Assembly: GCF_900112265.1 (NCBI RefSeq)
Contig: NZ_FOLO01000007.1
Location: 112,918-176,917, forward strand
Direction of reading: 5' to 3'
Origin: Pseudoalteromonas denitrificans DSM 6059
GTDB lineage: Bacteria > Pseudomonadota > Gammaproteobacteria > Enterobacterales > Alteromonadaceae
Length of the DNA stretch: 64,000 nt
Position 1 is the first letter of the stretch, and every line of letters starts with the position of its first letter. Below are positions 52,368-62,605 of this stretch, piece by piece. A model generated the notes under the pieces. It saw only the letters and a list, made by a program, of their open reading frames with translations. It searched no databases and was not told the DNA's origin. Position numbers and translations under genes: made by a program.

Positions 52368-54473
52368 TTATGGGGTTATAGTTCTCATTATATCACCTAC
52401 GTTTTGTGTACTTTGTGCATAAATAACATTATCACTATTAATATCAAAGTCTGAAAAATTATCTAAGTGCTTTTTTTTGATGACTGTTTTGGTTGTAAAA
52501 TCGTAATAAGTTAAATATTTATCACCGGGTTTAGATTGACATATTAAACCTTGCTCTGTCGCTATTAGGTTGAGTTTACGATTAATAAAAGTGGGACTGC
52601 AAAATAGCTCTGTTTTTTCAAATAGGCCATCAAGATGTGATTGCACCATAATTTGAGATTTTTCTTTTTCAAAAAAGTAATAGCTTTGATTGCTGTTAGC
52701 AAACAAACCAGCTTTAAGGTTTTCATCTAAACGCGTCAATAAATCTTGGCTAAGATCATAACGCATAACCTGCCAAGTAGAATTATTAATAACGGATAAA
52801 AGTAAGCTCTGCTCATTTCCCCATGTCACGCCTCGTATGCCTTTATTTTTAATCGAAAGCTCTGTCATTTTTTCTAATTTAAAATCATAAATATAAATTT
52901 CATTATTAGCCACAATAAGTAACTGCTGATCATTTGGTGAGAAACTTAATTGATATAGCTTAATTGCATTATTAAATTGACTGATTTTCACAGTATTTTG
53001 TTTATTAAAATTACCAAGGTAAACTTCAGCTTTATTAGAGCGCTTTGAAACAAAAGCATAGCTTTTATTATCCTTTGCTAGCGCGGGTAAATAATCCATA
53101 ACACTAGAGTTACCTTTTAATAAAGTAATGTCTGTGTGACTTTTCTGAGTTAGTTCAAGCGATTTACGATATATATCTCTGTTGATTAAATATGCACTAA
53201 ATAAAAAATCTTTCCCATTAGGCATTCTTTTTAAATGCGTCACACGTGTAGGGCTACTGGCAACTATGGCTAATTTTTTTCCTGCGATATTACTTTGCCA
53301 TAGTTGATAAGCAGGATGTGGTGATGGATGGATTAAACTTTCATTATCATGGTGCCAAACAACAGAGCGCATTAAATAATTTAGCTCGCCAGTTGCTGTT
53401 AAATGAGATTTTGTTAATTCAAGAGTATAGATTCTAGTTTTTGGTGCATACTCGCTATTGAGTATGACTAGTTTTTTACCATCTGGTGATACATTAAATT
53501 GATAATTACCAAGCCCTATATTATTAGGCTGCTGTATAAGCTCTTGAGTATAATTGTTTAAATCAACTCTGAATATCTGATAACCCGCTGTTACCGATTG
53601 TTTATTATTATAATAAAGAAACTTACCATCGCTAGAAAACTGATAAATTGGAGAACTCTCCTGGTTACATTTAGCAAGCGTTGTCCAGGTGGTGCTATTT
53701 TGAATATTATAAAATGGTGCACTTACTATTTTACATTCACTAGCGGTTTGATAAAGAAAAGCCAGAGTCTCCCCTTTGGGTGACCAAACAGGCTTGCTAA
53801 TATTAGCATCTGCATGCTTTATTACTTTCGAGTTTTTATCATGTTGGTTTTCAATTTTGATATATTTAAAACCGCTTAATACATCAACCTGAACATATGC
53901 CAGCTCACCCATATCAAAAGACATTGCAGGAAACCATTCAACACCGGTAGATCTGGTTAGCGGTGATATTTCTTTCGCTTTTAAGGTTGAAAATTTAGGG
54001 AGGTCATTGAGTTTAAATAAAGAAATGATAAAAAGTATGAATAAAATAAAACCACTAAAAACAACCAGCTTCCTTGATGGTATCTTTAATAGTCGCAAAC
54101 TTGAGCCACCCGTGTTTTGCGTCTCAATTAGATCCTTCTCTTCATTTTGACTTAATTGCGCTGAAGAGAGAAACCTAGCCTGCATTTGATAACCTTTGCG
54201 AGGTATCGTAACAATAAAGTGAGGTGATTTTGAGTCATCGCCAAGTGCTTTTCTGACTTTCACTAAAGTACGGCTAATCGTATTGTCGTTAACTAAAGTA
54301 CCAGCCCATACTTGAGCCATCAACTCATCTTTACTGATCAAGCGTTCACTATTACGACAAAAAAAAAGCAACAATGCATATACTTTAGGTTCTAAAGCAA
54401 TGGCTTGTTCATCACGAAATAATAATTGATTTTGTGTATCTATACTGATGTTTTTCGAATATAAGTAACGCAC
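52368..54473 (-). CDS. CadC/ToxR-like membrane regulator with beta-propeller sensor
   Basis: 701 residues. N-terminal winged-helix Trans_reg_C domain (about 1-105: LEPKVYALLLFFCRNSERLISKDELMAQVW, ISRTLVKVRKALGDD, FIVTIPRKGYQM), one membrane helix (about 137-158), and a long periplasmic domain of PD40/WD40-like repeats (about 185-690). It is a ToxR/CadC-type one-component regulator with a sensing propeller. It is divergent from the DJ-1/PfpI gene, with three TTAGTCA repeats between them, which it probably binds. Confidence 0.9.
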   Translation of the reverse strand: MRYLYSKNISIDTQNQLLFRDEQAIALEPKVYALLLFFCRNSERLISKDELMAQVWAGTLVNDNTISRTLVKVRKALGDDSKSPHFIVTIPRKGYQMQARFLSSAQLSQNEEKDLIETQNTGGSSLRLLKIPSRKLVVFSGFILFILFIISLFKLNDLPKFSTLKAKEISPLTRSTGVEWFPAMSFDMGELAYVQVDVLSGFKYIKIENQHDKNSKVIKHADANISKPVWSPKGETLAFLYQTASECKIVSAPFYNIQNSTTWTTLAKCNQESSPIYQFSSDGKFLYYNNKQSVTAGYQIFRVDLNNYTQELIQQPNNIGLGNYQFNVSPDGKKLVILNSEYAPKTRIYTLELTKSHLTATGELNYLMRSVVWHHDNESLIHPSPHPAYQLWQSNIAGKKLAIVASSPTRVTHLKRMPNGKDFLFSAYLINRDIYRKSLELTQKSHTDITLLKGNSSVMDYLPALAKDNKSYAFVSKRSNKAEVYLGNFNKQNTVKISQFNNAIKLYQLSFSPNDQQLLIVANNEIYIYDFKLEKMTELSIKNKGIRGVTWGNEQSLLLSVINNSTWQVMRYDLSQDLLTRLDENLKAGLFANSNQSYYFFEKEKSQIMVQSHLDGLFEKTELFCSPTFINRKLNLIATEQGLICQSKPGDKYLTYYDFTTKTVIKKKHLDNFSDFDINSDNVIYAQSTQNVGDIMRTITP

Positions 54474-54622
54474 ACAGCCTCTTTTAAATTAACATAACTC
54501 AGGCTTATCTTACCTTAGTTATAGAGGATAATTAAGCCTAGCGGATTAATTACTCGAAAATCAGCCATTACCACAAACTAATTAATCAATTGATATTAAA
54601 GTACTTATTCTTTAATTTCGCT

Positions 54623-54651
54623 TTAGTCACACATTAGTCATAACTTAGTCA
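54623..54651. promoter_or_regulatory. Three helically phased TTAGTCA direct repeats
   Basis: TTAGTCA occurs at 54623-54629, 54634-54640 and 54645-54651, with exactly 11-base period (one DNA turn). They lie between the CadC-like gene and the DJ-1/PfpI gene. Such repeats suit a winged-helix OmpR/ToxR-type protein binding one face of the helix. Confidence 0.7.
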
Positions 54652-54759
54652 CTGTTTTTCCCTGTATTTTCATTCAAAATTCACGACTTTTTATTTTAAC
54701 TTAGGTAATTTTTATTGCACCTAAATAGCGGCCTAACAAAACAGGGTTAAGCCTTTAAA

Positions 54760-55542
54760 ATGAGAGTGAAAATGCCACTTTATAATTTACTAAAAACATC
54801 CATATCAAAAAAAACGATACAACTTATACTGGTTTTCATTAGTATTTTATTTATGAATACGAGTTGGTCAAAAAATACTTCATTAACTACTCAACACAAA
54901 AAAGTATTGTTTATTGTCTCAAGCGATAAACATGGTTACTTTATGTCTGAAGTTGTTGAACCTTATCAGCTTTTACAAGATGCAGGTTTTGTTATCGATA
55001 TTGCAAGCCCTAAAGGTGGGCAAGGAAAACGCTCAGGAATGGGAAGATTAAACAACAAACAAGTTAAGTGGTTAAATCAATCTACATTAGCAAAACAACT
55101 AAAAAACACAATTCCTTTAAAAAAAGTTAATACGCACAATTATTCTGCAGTCTATTTTTCCGGTGGCTCTGGACCTATGTTTGACTTATCTAATAATACA
55201 CAGGCTCAAGAAATAACACGGAAAATATACCAAAATGGCGGCATTGTTGCAGCTGATTGCCATGGACCTGTAGCTTTAGTAAACGTTAAGCTTTCAAATG
55301 GTCAATTACTTATCGCAGGTAAAAAAGTAACAGGCAAAGCGAATACTGAAGAAGGTAGATGGGGTAGAAAAAACTATCCATTTTTACTTGAAGACAAATT
55401 AATACAAGCAGGTGCACTTTATAGTAGTGGTCCTAATAATCTTGTTCATGTTGTAGAAGATGAACGCCTGATCACTGCACAAAACCCTGCCTCTGCTATT
55501 TTAATGACAGAAAAACTGATAAATCAATTGAAAACGCAATAA
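54760..55542 (+). CDS. DJ-1/PfpI-family protein, secreted or membrane-anchored
   Basis: 260 residues from ATG 54760 (an ATG at 54772 is also possible). N-terminal hydrophobic segment (about 20-37). The DJ-1/PfpI/Hsp31 fold shows E64 in MSEVVEPY, and the nucleophile Cys167 in VAADCHGPVAL with adjacent His168. Homologues are glyoxalase/deglycase-like or chaperones. It is unusual in having a signal-like N terminus. It is divergent from a CadC-like regulator and likely controlled by it. Confidence 0.85.
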   Translation: MRVKMPLYNLLKTSISKKTIQLILVFISILFMNTSWSKNTSLTTQHKKVLFIVSSDKHGYFMSEVVEPYQLLQDAGFVIDIASPKGGQGKRSGMGRLNNKQVKWLNQSTLAKQLKNTIPLKKVNTHNYSAVYFSGGSGPMFDLSNNTQAQEITRKIYQNGGIVAADCHGPVALVNVKLSNGQLLIAGKKVTGKANTEEGRWGRKNYPFLLEDKLIQAGALYSSGPNNLVHVVEDERLITAQNPASAILMTEKLINQLKTQ

Positions 55543-55564
55543 CTTAAGCACGTACATATTCTTA

Positions 55565-55604
55565 AATGATGGGGAGAGCTGTTAAAGCTATTTTCCCTAT
55601 CATT
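55565..55604 (+). terminator. Terminator after DJ-1 gene
   Basis: AATGAT and ATCATT bracket an inner GGGA/TCCC stem and an AGCT pair, 23 bases after the stop codon. Confidence 0.65.
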
Positions 55605-56247
55605 ATTAACAACATTGCTTTTTATCATCACCCAGCAACAAAATGACTAAAATGTTTAACGACCAAGGTAAAATTAATTTATATTAATCATTTTTACTCG
55701 CTTTAATATAAGCCAAGTGAGTTTCCTTTCTCGTCAATATGCCCCCTAAAAACTCCACCAGCAAGATAGTCATTGAACTTATATTTAGAGTGTATATTAA
55801 CAAAAGTTCAAAGACATCAGAGGAATCTTTATTAGAGCACATAGCAAGTCAGCAATAGACTCACAACTAATACATACAGAGAAAAATAAAGACATTCATT
55901 TGTGCTGTAATCTTAATATTAATAATTTGCACACTATAAGAAAAAATTAATTTAATGAAGAGCGCATAAATTATATTTAGTGCATTATTTACATTTCTTC
56001 TTAATCTAAAATTAGCGCGGTCAAAATACATTTTAACTGCGAAACCTGTAAGCCTTGCTTCTATATCATTATTTGACCCCATATGACTTTGTCTAACAAA
56101 AGTATATTTATCAAATTATTTGGCTTGCCCTCTCCATCTGATAAATTTAAGAAAATACATATGTAGGGTGTGCAAAATCAGATACTGAATATCATAAGCG
56201 ATTGCTGTATTATTACACTTAGACTATCAAGATATTTAAGAACCAAA
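55605..56247. other. Gene-free stretch before radical SAM gene
   Basis: About 640 bases; no gene could be supported. The minus-strand frame 56082-55867 is low-complexity and lacks a family match. No strong repeat was noticed. Confidence 0.45.
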
Positions 56248-57876
56248 ATGGCAATGCAACAATTCGATCGTGAGCAAACAATCCCGCATATAAATGTAAC
56301 TGAAAGTAATACATCAACTTCATTAAAGCAAAGTGCACCTCTTAATCATGAAATAGATAAAGCTTCATCTAAAATAGTGCTTGCTACGATCAATGCAAAG
56401 TATATTCATGCTAGTCTAGGTTTACGCTATCTTTACGCTAATTTAAAAGAATTACAAAATAACTGTGAAATAAAAGAGTTTGTTATTCAAACTCGTCCAA
56501 TTGATATTGTTGAAAAAATATTAGAATCAAAACCAACAATTGTTGGTTTTGGTGTTTATATTTGGAACATAATAGAAACGACAAATGTAGTGAGTTTACT
56601 TAAAGTAATCGCCCCTGAAATTAAAATTGTTTTAGGCGGACCTGAAGTAAGCTATGAATCAGAGCAACAAGCCATTGTTGAGTCTGCCGATTATGTATTA
56701 ACAGGTGCAGCAGAAGTGAGTTTTTACAACTTATGTAAAGACATTTTAAATCAAGCCGAACCTGAGCAAAAAATCCTCATATCTAAACCCGTAGAATTAA
56801 AAGATCTTGTATTACCTTATGAATATTATAGTGATGAAGATTTAAAGAATCGTTTACTTTATGTTGAAGCGTCTCGTGGTTGCCCATTTAAATGTGAATT
56901 TTGTTTGTCATCATTAGACACTGCATCAAATCCATTTGAGTTAACGCTATTTCTTGAGCAAATGGAAATTCTTTATCAACGTGGTGCCAGAAACTTTAAA
57001 TTTATTGATAGAACCTTTAATTTAAATATTAAAACCACGATGCAAATTATGCAGTTTTTCTTAGATAAGAAGAATGATGAGCTTTACCTGCACTTTGAAG
57101 TTGTACCTGATCATTTACCTCGAAAGTTAAAAGAAGTATTAACTCAATTTCCTGAGGGCAGCTTGCAATTTGAAATAGGGATCCAAACTTTTGATCAGCA
57201 AGTACAAACAAATATTAGCCGTAAACAAAATAACCCTAAATCAAAAGAAAATTTAATTTGGCTAAAAGAGCATACCCATGCCCATATTCATGCAGACTTA
57301 ATTTTTGGTTTACCAGGTGAAACATTTGAGTCATTTGGAGATAGCTTTAACCAACTTTACGACTGTAACCCCCATGAGATTCAATTAGGTATTTTAAAAC
57401 GCCTTAAAGGCAGCCCTATTATTAGGCACACAGAAGCATTTGACTTACGTTTTAACCCATTGCCGCCATTTAATATATTAAGTACTGATCGTGTTAATTT
57501 TGCAACGATGCAACTTATTAATCGCTTTGCAAGATATTGGGACATGATAGGTAACTCTGGACGTTTTAAATATGTACTGCCCGAGATATTAGAAGATAAT
57601 CCATTTGATAACTTTATGGCTCTGACAAATTGGCTCTTTGAGGAAACAGGACAAACACATCAAATCAACCTTAAAAGACTCTATGAACTATTGTCACAAG
57701 CAGTAGAAGCTTTATTTCCAGAGAAGCATCAACTTGTTATTTCAAAAATTGAATTAGACTACACAGCCTCTAAATTAAAAAGCCGTTTTGATACTCTAAA
57801 TCTTTATGCGGGTCAAAAGAAAGAGTCAAAAAGCCAGATTAATTTTGTGCAAAGACAAACGCGCCATATGAGCTAA
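56248..57876 (+). CDS. B12-binding radical SAM protein (DUF4080 type)
   Basis: 542 residues from ATG 56248, chosen because the family begins near KIVLATINAKYIHASLGLRYLYANL; an upstream in-frame GTG at 56170 has no ribosome site. A B12-binding-like N-terminal domain (PTIVGFGVYIWN...VLGGPEVSYE) precedes a radical SAM domain with the CxxxCxxC cluster (about Cys212, 216, 219: GCPFKCEFC). The C-terminal DUF4080-like part continues to the end. Substrate unknown. It stands alone. Confidence 0.85.
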   Translation: MAMQQFDREQTIPHINVTESNTSTSLKQSAPLNHEIDKASSKIVLATINAKYIHASLGLRYLYANLKELQNNCEIKEFVIQTRPIDIVEKILESKPTIVGFGVYIWNIIETTNVVSLLKVIAPEIKIVLGGPEVSYESEQQAIVESADYVLTGAAEVSFYNLCKDILNQAEPEQKILISKPVELKDLVLPYEYYSDEDLKNRLLYVEASRGCPFKCEFCLSSLDTASNPFELTLFLEQMEILYQRGARNFKFIDRTFNLNIKTTMQIMQFFLDKKNDELYLHFEVVPDHLPRKLKEVLTQFPEGSLQFEIGIQTFDQQVQTNISRKQNNPKSKENLIWLKEHTHAHIHADLIFGLPGETFESFGDSFNQLYDCNPHEIQLGILKRLKGSPIIRHTEAFDLRFNPLPPFNILSTDRVNFATMQLINRFARYWDMIGNSGRFKYVLPEILEDNPFDNFMALTNWLFEETGQTHQINLKRLYELLSQAVEALFPEKHQLVISKIELDYTASKLKSRFDTLNLYAGQKKESKSQINFVQRQTRHMS

Positions 57877-57892
57877 AGCGTAATTTGTGTTA

Positions 57893-57916
57893 CCCTTAAG
57901 TATCTAACTTTAAGGG
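57893..57916 (+). terminator. Inverted repeat after radical SAM gene
   Basis: CCCTTAA (57893-57899) pairs with TTAAGGG (57910-57916), 17 bases after the stop. No clear T tail, so function as a terminator is uncertain. Confidence 0.5.
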
Positions 57917-57937
57917 CGACACATGATGTGACTTGCG

Positions 57938-57959
57938 CTATAAGTTGGCATAAAGTTAC
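57938..57959. repeat. Left copy of 22-bp direct repeat
   Basis: Contains AGTTGGCATAAAGTTAC exactly; the full 22 bases differ from the right copy at 63130-63151 by one base. The two copies, in the same orientation, bracket the methanethiol oxidase operon and TlpA-like gene (5.2 kb). Confidence 0.8.
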
Positions 57960-58684
57960 ATCTCCTGCTTTTATTTAATTTTTAGTTCTAAAAAATTGAA
58001 ACTTGCAATACTGCAATCTTGTTTCAAAAAATTTAGCAACAGCCCTAAAGCGCATATTCGAGCCTCTTTTTTGGTTTTTCGTTAAGTTTTCAAGGAGATT
58101 ACCACAGTACGGTTCAATTTTTGTTCACCAAGTACAGGTAAATCGGCTCCTTTGATGAATATTATTGTTATAAGTTTTATATTTATCATTGTAATAGACT
58201 AATTGTCTACGCCACTGCAATTTTAGCCTGGTTATCATTTCCAAAATTAATTGATAAATAAAAACTCATCCTTTCTGAGAACGCTTTTACAAATAACAAA
58301 CCGAAAAATATTACATTTATGCAAAATCCCCCATCATCGAGTTGATATTAATTAGTGTAATATTTATTTGTACCTGCTATCGTGTTCCCGTTTTAGTCAC
58401 TAAAGTAGCTATACGGTACTTTTTTGCTAAAGGTGAGTGATTGTTTTTACTAAAGACATCAGGAAAACGTAAGTGATACGGGAAATCAAAAAAACTAATC
58501 TGCCAATATTTTGTTGATTATTGTGTGATGGTCATGCGCTTAAAGTAGCACAATATCCTAAGCTCTTTCGGCTACAAATTTGATAAACACCATAATGAGC
58601 AATTAAATAAGAGAGCTGGTTATTGATTAATTCAGGTTAAACATATCCCTGTTTTACCTAAATTCTATTTATATAGAGATAAAA
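57960..58684. promoter_or_regulatory. Long leader region of the methanethiol oxidase operon
   Basis: About 725 bases with no supported gene. TTTAGT-C-ACTAAA (58392-58404) is a perfect 13-base palindrome. No further structure could be assigned. A promoter for mtoX is expected here. Confidence 0.4.
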
Positions 58685-60052
58685 ATGAAAAATGAAAATT
58701 TTACAAAACAATGTAAATTACTAATGTCATTGCTGGTGAGCGCTTTATTACTCAATCCAGTATCGGCCGATGAAACTTGTATGTCACCTTACATGGCTAA
58801 AATTATTGGTCAGGAAGATTTTGTTTATATATGGACTCTGGGGGTTGAAGGCATAGGTGACGGACAAGACAAGATGGTAACCGTTGATGTTAATCCGAAT
58901 TCTGCTACGTATGGCAAAGTGATTAACTCAGAATCAGTTGGTGGCAGAAATGAAGCACATCATTCTGGTTTTACAGACGATCGAAAGTATTTATGGGCTG
59001 CAGGGTTAGATTCAAATAAAATTTTTATTTTTGATGTTCATACCGATCCTGCTAAAGCAACATTAGTTAAAACAATTGATGATTTTGTTACTAAAAGTGG
59101 CGGAGTTGTCGGTCCTCATACAACTTATGCATTACCTGGCAGAATGCTGATCACCGCGCTGTCTAACCATAAAGATCATGGCGGCAGAACAGCATTAGTG
59201 GAATATACCAATCATGGTGAATATATAGCCACTTACTGGATGCCAACCGATGATAATTTACAGGGTGCTATTAAATCGGGGAATTATGCCGACGGATATG
59301 GTTATGATATCAGAGCCTTACCACGTCGTAATGTCATGTTAACCTCATCTTTCACTGGTTGGTCAAACTATATGAAAGATTTTGGTGAGGTGTTAGCCGA
59401 TCCCGAAGCAATGAAACGTTTTGGTAATACTATGGCCATCTGGGATCTGCATACTCGCAAACCAAAACAGATATTAGATGTTCCTGGGGCACCTCTGGAA
59501 ATAAGGTGTGCATGGGGTGCTGAAAATAATTATTGTTTTACGACAACAGCATTAACCTCGCAAATTGTCCTACTCGAAGAAACCGATAAAGGTGACTGGA
59601 AAGCGACAATCGTTGCTGATATAGGTAAGCCTGAAGACGTGCCAATACCCGTTGCTTTTTCTATTAGCAGTGATGATTCCATGTTGTGGATCAATACTTT
59701 TATGGATGGCACAACCCGAGGATTTGATATCACAGATCCCCATCACCCTAAGCAGGTCTACGAGAAAATAATTGGTACACAAGTAAATATGGTGTCTTCT
59801 AGCTGGGATGGAAAACGTTTATATCATACCTCCTCTTTACTCGCCAACTGGGATAAGAAAGAAGCTGACAATGAGCAGTTTTTCAAATTATTTCACTGGG
59901 ATGGCAAGGAAATGACGGAACAATTTAATATAGATTTTTATGCTGAAAAATTAGGTCGAGCACATCAGATGCGATTTGGTGCATATTCTTTATATGGAAA
60001 ACGACCTGTTGAAAAGCCAATAAAGACAGCCAGCTTAACGGTTAAACCTTAA
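58685..60052 (+). CDS. mtoX: Methanethiol oxidase (SBP56 family), secreted
   Basis: 455 residues with a signal peptide (about 1-28). The SBP56/methanethiol oxidase pattern is clear: SPYMAKIIGQEDFVYIWT, GGRNEAHHSGFTDD, VVGPHTTYALPG, FGNTMAIWDLHTRKP, and a late AHQMRFG. The enzyme oxidises methanethiol to formaldehyde, sulfide and peroxide in a copper-dependent way. It is followed by a SCO1-MauG fusion gene and a TlpA-like gene, the known accessory set for maturation of this enzyme. Confidence 0.93.
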   Translation: MKNENFTKQCKLLMSLLVSALLLNPVSADETCMSPYMAKIIGQEDFVYIWTLGVEGIGDGQDKMVTVDVNPNSATYGKVINSESVGGRNEAHHSGFTDDRKYLWAAGLDSNKIFIFDVHTDPAKATLVKTIDDFVTKSGGVVGPHTTYALPGRMLITALSNHKDHGGRTALVEYTNHGEYIATYWMPTDDNLQGAIKSGNYADGYGYDIRALPRRNVMLTSSFTGWSNYMKDFGEVLADPEAMKRFGNTMAIWDLHTRKPKQILDVPGAPLEIRCAWGAENNYCFTTTALTSQIVLLEETDKGDWKATIVADIGKPEDVPIPVAFSISSDDSMLWINTFMDGTTRGFDITDPHHPKQVYEKIIGTQVNMVSSSWDGKRLYHTSSLLANWDKKEADNEQFFKLFHWDGKEMTEQFNIDFYAEKLGRAHQMRFGAYSLYGKRPVEKPIKTASLTVKP

Positions 60053-60102
60053 CTATCAGTAATTAAAACATCCATACAACAACAGAATTAAGGAAATATA
60101 CC

Positions 60103-62100
60103 TTGAAATTTAGTATGCCATATTCCACCGCTAAGTTCTTATTTTTAGCACTGTTTGCCAGCAGTTTGTCTACTGGAGCAGCTGGTAAGGTTAAGCCTGA
60201 GGTGAAAATGTTCGCGCCTGGATATGGCGAGCTAGACTTTAAAGCACCCGAAGCTGGTAGCTATCAGTTACCTGTTTTGGCGAATGCTCATAACGCAGAA
60301 GTATTGAATACAGAGGGTGAATTTGTCGAATTTCATCAATTATTTAAAGGTAAGTATACGTTATTAAGTTTTATGTACGGCCGCTGTAATGATGTTAATG
60401 GTTGTCCGCTTACCTATGTAGTATTTAACCGGATACGACATATGGCTCGCAAAGATCCTGAGATTAATAATAATCTCAGGTTTATCAGCATGAGTTTTGA
60501 TCCTGACAATGATACCCCACAAATAATTAAAGCTATGAGTGATGCTTTGCAAGGACATAGCGCACATAATAAACATAACGAATCTAGTACCCATGGCGGG
60601 CAACGGATGAAACATCATAAAAATATTGAATGGCTTTATTTAACCGCCGAATCTCAGGAAAGCTTAACGCCAATTTTACAGAATTATAACCAGGCTGTGT
60701 TGCGACAACCAGATAGCGATGGTAACCAAGGTGGTAATTTTTCGCATATTTTACGAGTCTACCTGATAGATCCACAAAATAAAATTCGCAATATATATAG
60801 CGTTTCATTTTTACACCCTGACATTATCATTAACGATGTAAAAACATTATTAATGGCAAAAACACAAAATAAAACGAACATTCAACATACGTTGCAAAAT
60901 AAACAGAGAAATACCCGCTTAGGTCCTAGTGATCATAAAGGTAATTATCACTCTAAAAACTACAAAACCAGATCAGCCAGTGTTAGCTCTCAAACAGGAG
61001 ATGAAACTAACCTGTTAAAACTGTTCAATAGCCCTCCTTTAGGTTTACCCAAAGCTACAGTGCCTGCAGATAATACCATGACAGCAGATAAAATTAAGCT
61101 AGGTAAAAAGCTATTTTTTGATCGACGTCTATCGCTTAACAATACACTCTCCTGCGCTATGTGTCATATACCCGACCAAGGGTTTACGAACAACGAAGTT
61201 AAAACACCTGTCGGTTTTGAAGGGCGTTCATTACGCCGCAATGCACCGTCATTATATAACAGCGCCTACTTCGATAAATTGCATCACGATGCACGAGAAA
61301 CCTCATTAGAGAATCAAATTTGGCTGCCATTGATGGCCGATAATGAAATGGCAATGCCCTCGATTGGCATGGTGACAAAAAAATTATTGGCTTTAGATGA
61401 TTACCAAGGGGTATTTGAAAAAGCATTCAATGGCAAACCTGCCAGTATGTTGACCATAGGTCAGGCGATTGCGAGTTATGAACGCACTCTGCTCTCTGGA
61501 AATTCATCATTTGACCGATGGTACTTTGCCAAGGAAGAGCATGCCATTTCAGCAAGTGCCAAGCGTGGTTTTAACCTATTTAAAGGCAAAGCACAGTGCA
61601 TTAGCTGCCATACAGTAGCAAAAGATCATGCCTTGTTTACTGATCAAAAATTACATAATACAGGTATAGGCTGGCGAGCTTCTATGGGGAAAACGGCTAA
61701 AACTCAGAAGGTTCAGGTTGCGCCTGGTCGATATATTTCAATTAAGCAGTCACTTATTAAATCAGTAGGCCATGGTCCGATTTCTGATCTAGGATATTAT
61801 GAAATTACCCAAAATCCGGCAGATCGTTGGAAATACCGTACTCCGAGTTTACGAAATGTCTCCTTAACAGCGCCTTACATGCATGATGGTTCATTAAGCA
61901 CGCTAACAGATGTGGTGAAATTTTATGACCAAGGAGGGGTTAAAAATATAACCCAGTCACCTTTGATCCAGCCATTAAATTTAACTTCATCAGAGTCCGA
62001 AGACTTAGTCGCTTTTTTAACAACTCTCACGGGCAGCAATATTGAAACCTTAATATCAGATGCATTGGCAACGCCTATTGGTGATACACACTCATTATAA
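60103..62100 (+). CDS. SCO1-MauG fusion protein
   Basis: 665 residues from TTG 60103, supported by AAGGA 8 bases upstream; the next ATG (60115) is too far from it. Signal peptide (about 1-27). SCO1/SenC-like domain (about 50-252) with Cys95 and Cys101 (a CxxxxxC spacing instead of the usual CxxxC) and His215 in NFSHILRVYLID. Linker, then a di-heme MauG/cytochrome c peroxidase domain (about 310-650) with CAMCH (351-355) and CISCH (499-503). In known mto operons SCO1 and mauG are separate genes, so this is a fusion. Likely copper delivery plus electron transfer or maturation of the mtoX product. Confidence 0.9.
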   Translation: MKFSMPYSTAKFLFLALFASSLSTGAAGKVKPEVKMFAPGYGELDFKAPEAGSYQLPVLANAHNAEVLNTEGEFVEFHQLFKGKYTLLSFMYGRCNDVNGCPLTYVVFNRIRHMARKDPEINNNLRFISMSFDPDNDTPQIIKAMSDALQGHSAHNKHNESSTHGGQRMKHHKNIEWLYLTAESQESLTPILQNYNQAVLRQPDSDGNQGGNFSHILRVYLIDPQNKIRNIYSVSFLHPDIIINDVKTLLMAKTQNKTNIQHTLQNKQRNTRLGPSDHKGNYHSKNYKTRSASVSSQTGDETNLLKLFNSPPLGLPKATVPADNTMTADKIKLGKKLFFDRRLSLNNTLSCAMCHIPDQGFTNNEVKTPVGFEGRSLRRNAPSLYNSAYFDKLHHDARETSLENQIWLPLMADNEMAMPSIGMVTKKLLALDDYQGVFEKAFNGKPASMLTIGQAIASYERTLLSGNSSFDRWYFAKEEHAISASAKRGFNLFKGKAQCISCHTVAKDHALFTDQKLHNTGIGWRASMGKTAKTQKVQVAPGRYISIKQSLIKSVGHGPISDLGYYEITQNPADRWKYRTPSLRNVSLTAPYMHDGSLSTLTDVVKFYDQGGVKNITQSPLIQPLNLTSSESEDLVAFLTTLTGSNIETLISDALATPIGDTHSL

Positions 62101-62119
62101 TCAAAAATAGGATCAACTA

Positions 62120-62605
62120 ATGCGATTATTCATGACATTATGCTTGCTACTGAGCTCATTTATAGCGAGTACAAGTGAATTAATGTCAGCTATAAAACCT
62201 GTGAAACAAGCGGCTGTATTAAGGTTACCTGATACTAAAGGGGAAGTAATTAGCTTGGCCAATTATAAAGGCAAGTATGTGTTAGTTAATTTCTGGGCTT
62301 ATTGGTGTGGTCCATGTATTAAAGAATTTCCGGCAATGGAAAATTTGTATCAGGCGTTAAAACCCCAAGGTCTAGAGATACTGGCAGTTCATGTCGGGCC
62401 CTTTGAAAGTGCTGGTGCCGACTTTTTAAAAAGTACAACCACTTCTTTTAAAGTCTTGATAGATAAAAATACTGAGCTCAAAAAATGGAAAGTACCGGCA
62501 TTACCTTGGAGCTACCTGATTGACCCGCAAGGAAAACTGGTTTATCAGGCTATAGGCTCTAAAACATGGGATATAGAAACCATGAAAAAACTGATGAGAA
62601 ATTAA
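62120..62605 (+). CDS. TlpA-like thioredoxin
   Basis: 161 residues with a signal-like N terminus (about 1-20). Thioredoxin core NFWAYWCGPCIKEFP carries the CxxC motif. AGGAT precedes ATG 62120. Same operon as the mtoX and SCO1-MauG genes. Probably a periplasmic disulfide reductant, maybe for the SCO1 cysteines or cytochrome maturation. Confidence 0.9.
   Translation: MRLFMTLCLLLSSFIASTSELMSAIKPVKQAAVLRLPDTKGEVISLANYKGKYVLVNFWAYWCGPCIKEFPAMENLYQALKPQGLEILAVHVGPFESAGADFLKSTTTSFKVLIDKNTELKKWKVPALPWSYLIDPQGKLVYQAIGSKTWDIETMKKLMRN

Noticed and set aside
55867..56082. 71-codon minus-strand frame before the radical SAM gene
   Set aside because: Low-complexity AT-rich sequence without family pattern or ribosome site.
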